Below, one piece after another: positions 19,101-31,100 of a DNA stretch of 64,000 nt. The DNA is from CBDCWQ01 sp965223435. GTDB taxonomy: Bacteria; Myxococcota; Kuafuiibacteriia; Kuafuiibacteriales; Kuafuiibacteriaceae. The stretch is from assembly GCA_965223435.1 (NCBI GenBank), contig CBDCWQ010000018.1:372001-436000 (forward strand). Reading direction: 5' to 3'. A model generated the notes under the pieces. It made no database searches and was not told the origin of the DNA. It saw nothing but the letters and a program-made list of their open reading frames with translations. The translations under genes and the position numbers were made by a program. The stretch's first letter is position 1. Each line of letters opens with the position of its first letter.

Positions 19101-22100
19101 AGGGTGACGGCGCCAGAGACCCAGGCCTCTCCGCTTTCTTCCACCAAGCGGAGATGCACTTTCTTACCAAGGCTGTTTTCGTTTAGGGCGGTCACATCAA
19201 ACCTTAAAGCGTTGTAGCTAGAGAGGTCTCGGTCGACCGCATTCCACACCGCCAAGAAGTCGGGTTTGGGGTTAAGCAGCGGGGCCGTTGCAATAAGTGT
19301 TTCTGCCTTGATGTCAATTTCGCCTTTTGGTCCTACAGTACCGTCTTCGAGCATTCCGGAGGCAGAAAAACGATCTCTCGCCTGGGCGCTTTCGTCGCTG
19401 AAGCCATTCCAAAGAACCGGATTGGCAATGCCATCGACGTCTAGCGTGACGGTGTAGGTGGGGTTGATGATGGACCGACCTTCGACTTCGATGAGGGTCA
19501 CCGTGAATCTCGGATCAAAGTACGCCCGGCTGAGCAAGCTGCTATTGAGGGGCAAGAAGAGTATACGAAAATCACGCGCGGGGACAACAATGGGGTCTAG
19601 GAGTCCGCTGACCAGCTCGGTTACGCGCGCGTGTTCCGAGCCGTGCTGATCGAGGGGCACGAGCGGCGCGCTGAGTCTGGGCTCGTACTTGATATCGCGC
19701 GACCCGGAGTTGTGGAGGGTCACCACGACCTCATTGCTGCCGGAACCGATATCCACAACCTGAACCGACGGTTCGATGCGCACGGAGTCGTTGGGGTCGA
19801 AGTGCACCCAGAGTTCCCGTTCGTAGATCTCGTTGGTGTCGAGATTTTCCAGTTTGATTGAGATTTTGGCCGTAAGAGCGCCTTCGCCATATTTGCTCAG
19901 AGCGCGCACAAAGGTGTCTCGATCGAAATGGAAGGCGAAGAGGTTATCCGATTCGTCGTCTCCCCAGAATGAGTTGTTGGCCTTGGTGATTTCGATGGTT
20001 TCGCCGTCCTTGAGTTCGCTATTCAGCCACCCCTCGTACAGCGGAGTCTCTTTTTGTAGGCCGTGGTCAGGATGGTCACTTATGGTGACTTTGTACCGTT
20101 TGACGCCCAAGTGTGGGCGTTCGAAGAGCAGTGTGGCGGTGGGCACGCCGGTGTTGACACCCCTGACGACAATCTCGGCCCGGGTTGGATGCAAATCGCC
20201 GGTGAAGTGGATCAGGTTCTCTCCGCCGGTGGGCGCCAGCGATTCGCCTTCAGGCTCGCCATGGGCTTCAATACTCCATGACCATATGTTCTTTTCTTTG
20301 TCCGAATACCATTCTGAGGACGGATAGGTGGTTCGCCAGAGAAGCAAGTCATTTTGTCCTTCGGCGCAGTCCGTGCCCGGGACGCAGTAGCAATATTTGT
20401 AGTTCCCCTCAGAGGGGTAAATGCACGACGAGACTTCGTCGCGGCTCACCGTGTTCTTGAGGTCCTGCGGTGTGGGAAAAACAGCAGAGGTTTCAAGAAA
20501 ATGCAGGTGGCCTCGGAGGTATGCTCGATTGCCTTCGGGGACTTCGAAATCCGTCGTGAAGTGACCGGGCAGTCCGTCGACTTCGGTGCCGGCGACCAGC
20601 ACGTGGGCGTTGGGACATCGGCTGTTCACCGACGTGCGTGTGACCTCGTAGTGGAGATATTCCTTGTTGTGGAGGCGTCCCAGCCTTTGGATGAGCGACA
20701 GGGGCGGCTCTTCTCGGAGCCAGAGACCGGATGGGCATCCGATACGGGTATTGGCATCAATGCTCAGGATGTGGACCAGGTCCTGGAGCCGGGCACCTTC
20801 GAATCGGCTCGGCTCCGGCACGATGACCTCAGCTTCGCCCAATAGCTCGCCGGTGTTGTCTCGGAGCTGAACAACGCCTCGCCGGGGGTCTGCCGCATCC
20901 GGCACGAAGACCATGGTTACGCCGTCGGCGCGTTCGGCCTGGGCGACGTGGTTCGGGTCTGTTTCTTCCTCGAGCTCGGGGAGGGAAAGCAGCTGACGCA
21001 GCTCGGGCTTCTTGAGGAGATCCTGAAGGAGGCCTTCGGTGAGTTCGGTCATGTTGTACATTTCGCCGACCTTGTTCTTGAGATTCTCGACGGCGGCGCT
21101 CAGTTCGTCTTCGTCCTCCAAAGAGTAGGGGTCTGCTTCGACCAGGGTTCGAATTTCGTTCCAGGCGGCATCAAGCTCACTGAGCTGCTCCTGAAGGACT
21201 AAGAAATCGTCAAGATAGGGGGCCTGTGCGCTCTCGGACAGTTCGTCGAGGACGGCTTCGAGTGCGGTTGTTTGTTGCCGTATTTTGCGAACCACAAACG
21301 CCATGCCGGCGTAATCGAGGTCTTCAAACGAGGTGTCTTTGCCTGCATCCTGAATGGCACCGTATAGAGCTTTTTCAACCTTCTCACTCCAACTCTTACC
21401 CTCGTCAGATCCATCGATGATGATCACTTTGGCTCTTTGATATCGTCTGAGGCGTCCTACCAGGTCGACATAGGTCTTTTTCGTTTTGTTCGAGAGTTTC
21501 CCGCGGTTGTTGGCCGTCACTTCAACCACTTTGACGACGGCGCTGCCCTTGGGGCAGTACTCCACGAAGTCCCAGCCAAACAGCGTCACGGGTTCGCCGT
21601 AGGCGCAAGAACCGAGCTCGTCAGGGGCACTGATGGTCACAGATTGATAGGCGTCAAGTTCTCGGAGTTCCTTTTCCAGTCGAGCTCTTTCTGCCGGCGT
21701 CATTTCCCCCTCGAGTTTGAGTTCTACGAGGACCCCGTTGCGATAGACTTCTTCTAACGGGACCTTTTCACTTTTTGCGGTGCCATCCGTTTCTTGTCCG
21801 CCGTAGACTTCGATCTCCAAGCGGGTCGCATTTTCGGCACGCTCAAAGAAGATCGAGTCGGCCGAAACGGGGTAGCGCTGGGAAAGCGTGACTCGGTAAG
21901 AGTTCTCAAGTTTAGGTGAGACGTTGTGAACGACAAGCTTGGTCAGCCGGGGATCTCGGCCGGCAGCATCGACATCGTACACTTCGTCGAGGACAAGTCC
22001 GCTTCCCAGGTTGACCCGAAATCCTCTTTCGACATGCGCGGGATAGGGTTCGTCAAAGAGTTTCAAGATAAGCGCTTTGGCCTCTGCTAAGGTGTTGGTC

Positions 22101-25100
22101 TGGGGCTTTTTCAGCAAGACCCTGATGAGCGCCCCATCATTTTCTGAGGCGTAAATGTGAATCGCATCAAGCCCCTCATTGGTCTTGGCGGCTTTTTCTT
22201 CGACGGAGGCTTTATCCTCGGTGGAAGGTGCATCCCCATCCGAAGTCGTGAGTGTGGCCAACACCGAATCCTCGTTCCCGTAGCCACGTGGAATCCACTG
22301 GCTTTCCTGTGCTTCTTGAATGGCGCGGGTGACGTCAGAGAGCGTCTTGCCGGAAATGTTGCTGGGGCCAATTTTTTTGATCTTGCGATATTGGGTGTCC
22401 CTATCCATGTCGAAGGGGAGCCAGTCTGCAACCACTTCGGCATACTCCACTCGGAGGCCGGAGGCGCTCTTGGAAAAGCATATTTGGTTTCGCCCGTTGG
22501 CTCCGTTTGCTTCGGTCATGCAGATTTTTTTGCCCGATCCTTGGCAGTTTGAATTGCCGTAGTAGTCGACGACCCAGGTGAAAGAATGATGGTAGTTTTG
22601 GGCTGGGTTTCTTTGGTACAGCCGGCAAATGCTCTCTTTCGTGTAGTGGATTTGCATGGTGTCCACGCACTGAGACGTTCTTTGCACAACGGGTTCCGAG
22701 TCTTTACACTTTTGTTCGTAACCCTTGGGCGCGTGATCGCAAGCGACTCCGAGTGACTCTTCGAAGATGGTGGTTTGAGGTTGCTTGCTCTTACAGTTCT
22801 TGTTGCTTCCTCCCTTCTTCCTGCGCAAGAACAGCGTTTTTAGCGTCGCCAGATCGGTGACCTCTTGGAGCGGTTGGACGCCAGCATCTTCCGGTCCGTC
22901 AAATTTGCCATACACCTTGAGCATTTGAGTCCAAGTCTGTTCTTCGGGTTCGAGGTCAGAGTGTTCTTTGGGTTCAAGCCACCATTTGAGAAACTGTGAA
23001 GCGTCGCGTTGATTGACAAAGGACTCTCCAACCAGAGGCCCGGTGATCTTGCCGCCGTCTTCCTCTTCGGCATCGACCAACAAGTACTGTTGTCGGTGAA
23101 GGTTTGAGGGTACGGGCTTCGAAATACCTTCGATTTCTAATGTTTTGGCGTCAGACCATGTGGTGGTGTCCACCATGTCGGCTTCATCAGCACTTTCAGC
23201 TGGGACCCACCGGCCTGAACCAGCATCAACAAAATAGGCCTTTTGTGTCCACGTTCCACGATCGACGATTCGGTAATAGGGAGCGATGTGGTTTTGAGAC
23301 AGATCGCTCAGCAGGTGTGCCGGGTGGATGTATGCGTTTTTGGTCCAGGGTACCGGAGTGAGGTTGTTCAAATTCAGCTGGCTCGAGTAAACCGGAATGG
23401 TGTAGGCCACCACTGCGTCACCGAGCCGAACAGTGAGATCGATCTGCCGCTTGCTGTTTTCCAGGTGGCCTGCCGGAGCAAGAGAATAAGTGAAATCGAC
23501 TGAAAAGGCTCGGGCACCTTCATAGAAGGTCAAGGACCTGGGCGGTAGGTATGGTTGTCCTTCGTGGAAGACGACCTCGGAAAGGGGATGACTTATTTGA
23601 GTTTCTCCATTTCGTCCTGTTGCGAGCGCATGGACCGTTCGTGCCAGGGCACGGGCATCGTCTGCCAAAACGGGTCCGGAGGCACCGATAGCAAGAACAT
23701 CTTCTCGTTTGTATCGAGATCCGACCAGGACGTCCTCACCGTTGTCACTCAGCATTTCAAACAGGTCTACGCTGCCGTCGATGTTCTCGGCCCACAGATA
23801 GTCACCTGTGATTTCGGTGGCCTCGTTGTAGGCCCGGACCATTTTTCTCGAAGCGGATTGTGATGCCTCGGTGCCTACTGAGACTGTGCTGTAGGTCATC
23901 TTGTCGTCGAGGCCATCGGCGTCGGAGTCCCAAGTTTCACGTGTGGTGCGGCCTTCGTGGTTTTCGGAGTACAAAAAGTCGCCCATCCGAGCGATGAGGG
24001 GTAAGGCGTTATCCGGTAGCAGGCTATAGGCGTCCTTTTTTAGAGTCTCCGCCCGTACGACGCCCGATTCCGAACGCATGAAGCTCAAGACTTCCAGGTG
24101 GGGTTCGCTATCCGTTTTGTGGTTGTCGCTAAGGCGGGCAATCACCACTTGGCCATCGCTTGTTTCAGAGACTTCTGCCACGGTCTTTTCGCCATTTGAC
24201 CCCTGCTCAACAATCGAAAGATATTCGGTTCCCACGAGACGGTCTGTTCCGTCTGCAAGGGTCTTTTCCTGCGCCTTGACTTTCACGGTGTACTTGCCCT
24301 CGGGGCGTTTCACTTGGACTTCGCCCATTGGGCTGCGTTTGAGGACCAGCGGTGCGTTTAGGGCGCCATCGCCCACGATATCGTAGCCCGGGTACGTGTC
24401 TTGTTTGGGGTTGGCCAGATAACCCACTTTGGTCATCGTCAGTGGATCGAGTTCGTCGAGGCCGGATACCTTTTCGACTTCTTCGAAGGTGGCTACTTCG
24501 TAGAACGTTGGTGTGGGTTTGCCGTGTTCGAGGATCGACTTCTTACGCTCCACCCGTGTTCTGGTTTCGGTGCCTTGGGATACATCAAACCTTTGTTCGG
24601 TGACGCTTGAGTTTTGGTCGCTGACGTTGGTATTGAGAGGCGCGGACGTTTCTGATGCTTGGTCTCCTTCGAGTTCCGACAACAATTTCAAGCTGGGGGC
24701 GTCGTTCTCAGCCAAAACGCGGATGGTGATCTTCGCTGGAGCGCTGGTGCTTCGATGATTGTGAGCCACGTAGACAAAGGAGTCGTCTCCGGCAAAGTTC
24801 TTGTGGGGGCGGTAGATGAAGCTTTGGTCATGAGCATCTTCATCAGATTCGAAGGTACCGTGCCTGGGAGGTGACACGATGTAGTACCGCATGGGGTGTT
24901 TTTCGGTACTCATCCCCAGATGAAACCCGTTTTCAAGTTGATCTCCCAAGAATCGAACGTCGAAAGCGGCAAGCGGGTCTGAATTTTTTACCCAGTCGGC
25001 ATCATAGCCAACGAGCTCAACTTGTTTTTCAGAATCCTCCACTGCATACACCAAGAATGACTTGGCCTTTGGAATGGATGGTGCGGATGGAAGCGACAAC

Positions 25101-28100
25101 ATGGGCGCCTCGGTCGGGTTCACAAAAAGGGCATCGGCTGTCCAACGGGTAAGCATGGCGTGCCATAGCTCGGATCGGGCACCCGTGTCGGCAGAGAGTC
25201 GCTCGTTGACCAAAACGGTTACGGGCGCCCACTCCGACAAACGGGTGCCGTCTCCCACCCGAAACATGAAGGTATCAGGACCCATAAAGAAGGTATTGGG
25301 CGTATACGTTGCTACGTTGTTTTCGAGGGTGACGCGGCCGTTCTCTGGCTGCCGGATCTCGTAGGATAGCGTGTCGTTGTCGGCATCGGTTCCTTGAAGG
25401 ATGATCTGATGGTTCACAGATACTTGGGTCTGCACCATCTGGGGTATGGCTTTGGGCCGAGACCCTTCGGCGCGTTTCACTTCAAAAAACAAGGTTCCGG
25501 TGACTTGGCCTTCGAGTGCGTCTTCGACAGTGTAGGTCAAGCTGTCTACGCCTACGTAGTCTCCAGGGACGATCCGAATCGTGCCTGTTGCGTCTTCGAT
25601 ATGAACTCTCGTGCCTTTTTCGGTTTCACCACCCACAGAGGCAATTCGAAGCTCTGAGCCTTCCCCGTCGGATGCTTTGCTCAAAGAGAGTACATCGACA
25701 ACAGTTTCCCCATCGATGTAGCCGACTACGCCGTGAATGTCTTCGAGACTGGGGAGACGGTTGATGATCGTCTGCCTATCATTTTCGGCTGTGGCGGCGA
25801 ACCCATTGGGTAAGACGAGTCCGATGAGGTTGATTTGAGCAGACTGCCCATATTGAGGTTTGGACCAAAGGTCTCGAATGAATAGCCGGAGAATCACTTC
25901 TTTGGCTCCATCAGGAATGTGCGAAGAAACTTCGGTGGAGTGCGGAAGCTGCATCGTTCGCTTTCCTTGGCCCAGTGCCAACGGAAATGGTTCCGACCCT
26001 TCGGATTCGGGGTTGGATGGGTCGATAAACTGCGCGTACAGGTTGCTGAGGTTCGAAGTTGACGAGCCTGATGACTGCGCGTTACCTCGGATCCGAAGCT
26101 CTAGGGATCCGCCCGGCCATTTATCGAGTGATATGGTTCGTTGGATGCCTACTTGGCTCATGAACCCTTGACTCCAAAGGGTGACCATGCCCCTGTTCCA
26201 CAGTATGTTGTAGCGAGAGGAGTACCGCGCCTGGGTCTCGGGAGATTGGGGGTTCTCGGGAGGGACGATTTCTGAATATTCTGACCATGCCAAGGGTGCG
26301 CTCATATCGTCCCAAAACAGCACGGCGTCATCCCTCGAAAATACGCCTTCACTTTCCGTTTCTCTTTCTTTGGCTGCCTTGGCCTTTGCTTCCTCAATTA
26401 ATCGTGCGTCTCGAGCTTCATTCCCTTCGGTGACGGCGACAAATACCTTGCCGGTTGCGATGCGGTCTGCCGTGTCGCTTACGGTATAAAAAAAATGGTC
26501 CGATTCTTCGACATAGGGTGTGAGGACCTCCCCTTTGAGGCGAATCCAGTCGAAGGAGGTAGAACCGAGTAGACTTCGGTTCCGAGACTGCCAACTCGAC
26601 TGCCAAGTTGTATGCCACCACTTGCCGAGTCGCACTCGTACGATCAACGCACGGCTGTCTTTGGCCGCTTCGGTGAGGTCGAGGGTGCTCAGACCCTGCC
26701 TATTGGCTTCTAAATCTTGGATCCTTCTTTGGGTATCTGCATCAGTGATCTCAACATAGATCCGAGGTTTCGACTCGTGGACGAACATTTCAAACTGAAG
26801 AGAACTCCCTGGTCTTCGGTTCGTCAGGTCAACGTGACGAGAGATGACCGGAGCTGCTATATCTTTGTGGAACCTTGCGGCCAGTGTGCCAATCCCGTTC
26901 TGGGCCTCGAAGCTTCCCGTTCGTCCAAGCTCCCAGGCCCCCGTGTTCAGGTCAAAGTCGTCCTCCAAGAAGTTCTTGGGCTCAATGACGCCGCCTTCGC
27001 GATGATAGTCTGCCTGCGGTGTGTACACCAGGTGTCCGGGCAACGCTTCCGTCAGGGCAATATCGCCTCCGAAATGACTTTTCCATTCGTCCGTCTTGAT
27101 GATTTTTAGTTTGGCCCCCTTTGGCGCTTGAACCCGTCCGAGAATGTCGATGGCGACCGGTTGGTTGCGAATGGTGCTGACCTTGAGGTCTGGTGCATGA
27201 AAATCCTTGTAGCGAGGCGTAACATCGACGTGGACGGCCACGGGGCTTAGCCCTGAACCGGCTCGACCGCACAAGAAGTTGTCCGTCCCCAAAAAGCCGG
27301 GCTGTGGGGTGTAAGTCAAAGACGTGGTGGACGAGAGAACTGAGCCGGCGGCGACTTCGGTGCCGTCTTCCTTTGTGATGACTCCAAAGGAAGGTGAAGA
27401 CATCAACTTGACGACCAGGCTATCGTTTTCTAGTGCTGGTTCTGCAGCCGACTTGTCTTTGCTGCGCATGTTGTTCCAGCTTCGGTAACCTCGCCCTGGG
27501 GCCGCACCTTTTTGATACCAGGCGATGACCTCCTCGTAGTACGGAAGATGGATTGTCTGTCGCTCTACGGTTTTGACCAAATTGACCGAAAGGTCCGAAT
27601 TGGGTCCAAAAGTGTTGTTCAGAACCCAAAGGTTTCCCGAGAAATTTTGATTTCGAAGGATGATCCGGCTCTTGCGGCCTGAGTGGCGAGAGGTGAACTG
27701 ATGGCGCGTGACTTCAAGGCCACCATCGTCGAAACGGCATCCCGCAACGCTGGCCTCCCATAGATCGACGGCCTCCAAGGTACCCTGTATCGTGGCGTCT
27801 CGGCACACGAGTGAAACTCCGGGTGGAAGCTCTGCCTCAAGTTTGTCGGCGCCATCTGACTGTCCGTCGACGGACAACGGGTAGATACCGGGGGCGATAG
27901 AGATGGTGACGCCATGCGTCTCTCGGTAGGCAGGGTCGATTGATTCTGTGTAATGAAGGGCCTCCACCAAACTAGAGAAGAGGGCGGGGCCATCGTTATC
28001 TACGGTGAGGTCAAAAAGGTTCGGTTCATGGAGCACGATCGCGCCCTCACCAAGTGCGTGGGCCTGGGCGTCAAAGCGGAGTTCCGCCTCTGAAACATCG

Positions 28101-31100
28101 AAGACGATTGGCGTTTGCTCGGGCGTCGTCATCTTCACTGCCGAGGACAGTGTGGAAGCCTCAGACTTAGGGATCACCGTAAGAGTGAAAGGCGTTGAGA
28201 TGTCATCCACGCCACAGTCTCGTACCTGCATGGCAACGACGTCATTCTCAAAACTTGTGTGCGGCGCATGATACAGAACTTGACTTCGCCAGGCCCAAGT
28301 GCGAGCGCCGGCCTCCGATCGATGCTCCAGCACCTCTACGGAGTAGCAGTCTTCGGCTTCAGGGTCATGGAAATAGGAAGACAAATCTAGGAGCACGCTG
28401 GTCCCCGGCACGATCTCCTTGACGATGTTGGCCACAACAGTCGCGTCATATTCCTCGTGTTGCATGACCACTGCCGAACCGATCTGGTTCATTTGAATGG
28501 ACTTGGCCTCCGCGACGATTGGACTGTCATTGAAGGGTATGATGTTCACCGATACGGAGCTGGAGCTGGTGTTCGTCGTGGATGGCGCTCGGCCATCCCT
28601 GGTCTTGACCACGTAGCTGAACCCGTCCACGTTCTGGCCGCTCAGGTTCTGCGGAGGCACGTACGTTAAGATATTGCCAAGGGGATAGATTTCAAAAAAT
28701 CCGGATGCGTCCGAAAGCTCCGCCCTCGACAGCAAAGTCCCGTCAAGGAGAAAATGTCCATACGCGGGGAGCTCGGTGAGATAGAAGTCCAAGGGATCGG
28801 TTCCCGTGGGCTCCCCGAGAAGCACGATGGTGGTTGGGGTGTCTTCTGTAACCTCAAGCTCGGTGAGCGAAGCGAGGTTTTTCTTTGTATCATCGCCATC
28901 CGCTTTGACTTTGTTTCCTGAGTGCCACGCCCATTCCGGGCTCTCCAGAATCAGCTGGCCGTTGATCTGAAGACCTTCGATAAAGAGGACCGGGTGGGGC
29001 TTCGTGAATGGTCGTCTGTTCTGTGCGATCTTTCTTCGCACGTAGTAGATGTTCTTTGGGAGTTCTCGCACAACACCGAAGCGCCCTTGAACAACGTCTC
29101 CGTGAACCACCAGGTTTCGAAGTTGCACATTCCTGGCGTAGGGCACAGTCATGGACCTATAGTAGTAGATGCTGGAGCGTCGATTTCCGTATGTGCGGGA
29201 TTCGACGCGAGCTGAGGCCTGGTAGTCGTGCTTCTCCATTCGAATGGAACCGTCTACTTCGATGTTTTCGATGGTGAGGTTGCTTCCTTCTATGGAAATG
29301 TCACCGACCAAAACACTGCCCTCTGTGCCCGTGATCCGAAGGTTGGACCGCTTTAGGACGTTACCCGGAATGGCGTGGCGGCCCGGGCTCAAGAAAATGG
29401 TTGCGCCCTCGCGCGCACCGCCCGCATCTGGTTCTTGAAGGGCCGATTCAAGGTCCAAGTAGGTGCCGGTGCCATCGGCGGCGACGATTGCTGTTCCGCT
29501 TGGAACGACTTCGGATGAAGATCCTGGGGTGCTTGGGATTCGAACCGTATATCCACCGACTTTGACATCGGGCAGAACATTGACCAATTTTCGCGTTTGC
29601 GTCGTCGGTTGATGGTCTGGCTCGGTCGACAGAGCGTCTTGGGGATTCGATGCGTCTTCGACGCTTTTCACCCCTTCGGGAGAGACTTGGATCGTGAGCC
29701 TTACGGAGGCCTGACCGTCGTCGGCCTCTAGGGTGAATTGATCGACGGGTGTGCTACACGTGCTCTTGTATCGGAGCAGTCCACCACTGAGGATAGTGAT
29801 TTCACCGCAGTTGGGCGCGGTCGCCAAACGGTAGGTAGGCGGCGACTTATGGGCATCGTGATCCACGTCCGAAAGGACCAGCTGAGCATCGATGATCAGG
29901 GCCTCTTTTTCTATGTCGCCATCGGTTTTGACCGTGACCATTTTCTCCACCTCCTTTGGTTTTTGCCCTCGAACGCGAGGAACGACGGTGCGCTCCGTGA
30001 AACCACCGGTAGCCTGGTCCAGGGCCAGCATCCGAAAGGTGTCTTGATGATCTTGGACGTGAGAGAGAGGTTGGTACCATAAGTCGGGTTGTGCGGAAGT
30101 TCCGTTCCAGGATACATCTGGGAGAACGTACGGGACGTCTTTGATTCGCTTGTCGCCCACCCAAAGATGGCCGTACGAAGGGGCTTGAGTCACTACCAGA
30201 AAAACTTTGTGGCCTTCAGGAGCCTCTGCCCAGCACTGGACGGGAGAACGTTCGTTGACGTTGCTCAAGATCGGATCGACGCCAAAGAGGGGCCCCTTGG
30301 CATCTACCGTGTGGCTCTTTCCGAGGCCGCTAAAATTATTGCGGATGTAGTTTGAGTCATCCAGCGATATGGTCTTGCCCCGGTAACGCTTTTTTCGAAA
30401 TCGTCTCGATGGAATGCGTCGTTCGACAAGAATGTTTTTGGGGTTCTGGAAGTCGTTATCGTGAACCGCCAAACTTCCTCTTATTCTCTTCGCGACGTAG
30501 TAGTGGAATCCCAAATCGTTGCCCACGATCCTGTTGCGGCTAACTTGAACATTCCTCGTGGCTCTCATTTCGATACCGGTTTCATTATCGGTGATCACGT
30601 TTGCCCGGACCGTGACGTCTTGCGCGTATGAGATATGGGTTCTCCTTCGATTGGAACCCAGGGCTCTGATACCGTACCGATGACCGCTAATATGATTGTG
30701 CTGGAACAGGAGTCGGGCCGGCTTGTAGTAGGTCACAAAGGTGACCCAGCCGTCGGTGTCGCCCCAAACGTAACGGCGTTTGCGGGAGAGTTCCTTGCCT
30801 TTGGGCACCAATATGCCGTATCCGTCGTCTTCGGTGCTCTTGATGGCCATGCCTTCAACGGTGACGTCGGAACCCCATACACACACGACGGCTTGCCCTT
30901 TGCCAGAGGCTTCCAAGATGGTTTTCTCAGCGCCCTCGCCGCGCAGGATCACGCCGTCAGGAACGTTGAGGAGACATCGATACGTGCCTGCATCGTCTGG
31001 CAGGGGCAGAACATGATGCCCTTTCACCAGCACCACCTGTTTTTTCTTGGTCTCCTCGTAGGCTCGTCCGGCTTGGTCAATTCCGTCTTGGATGTGAACC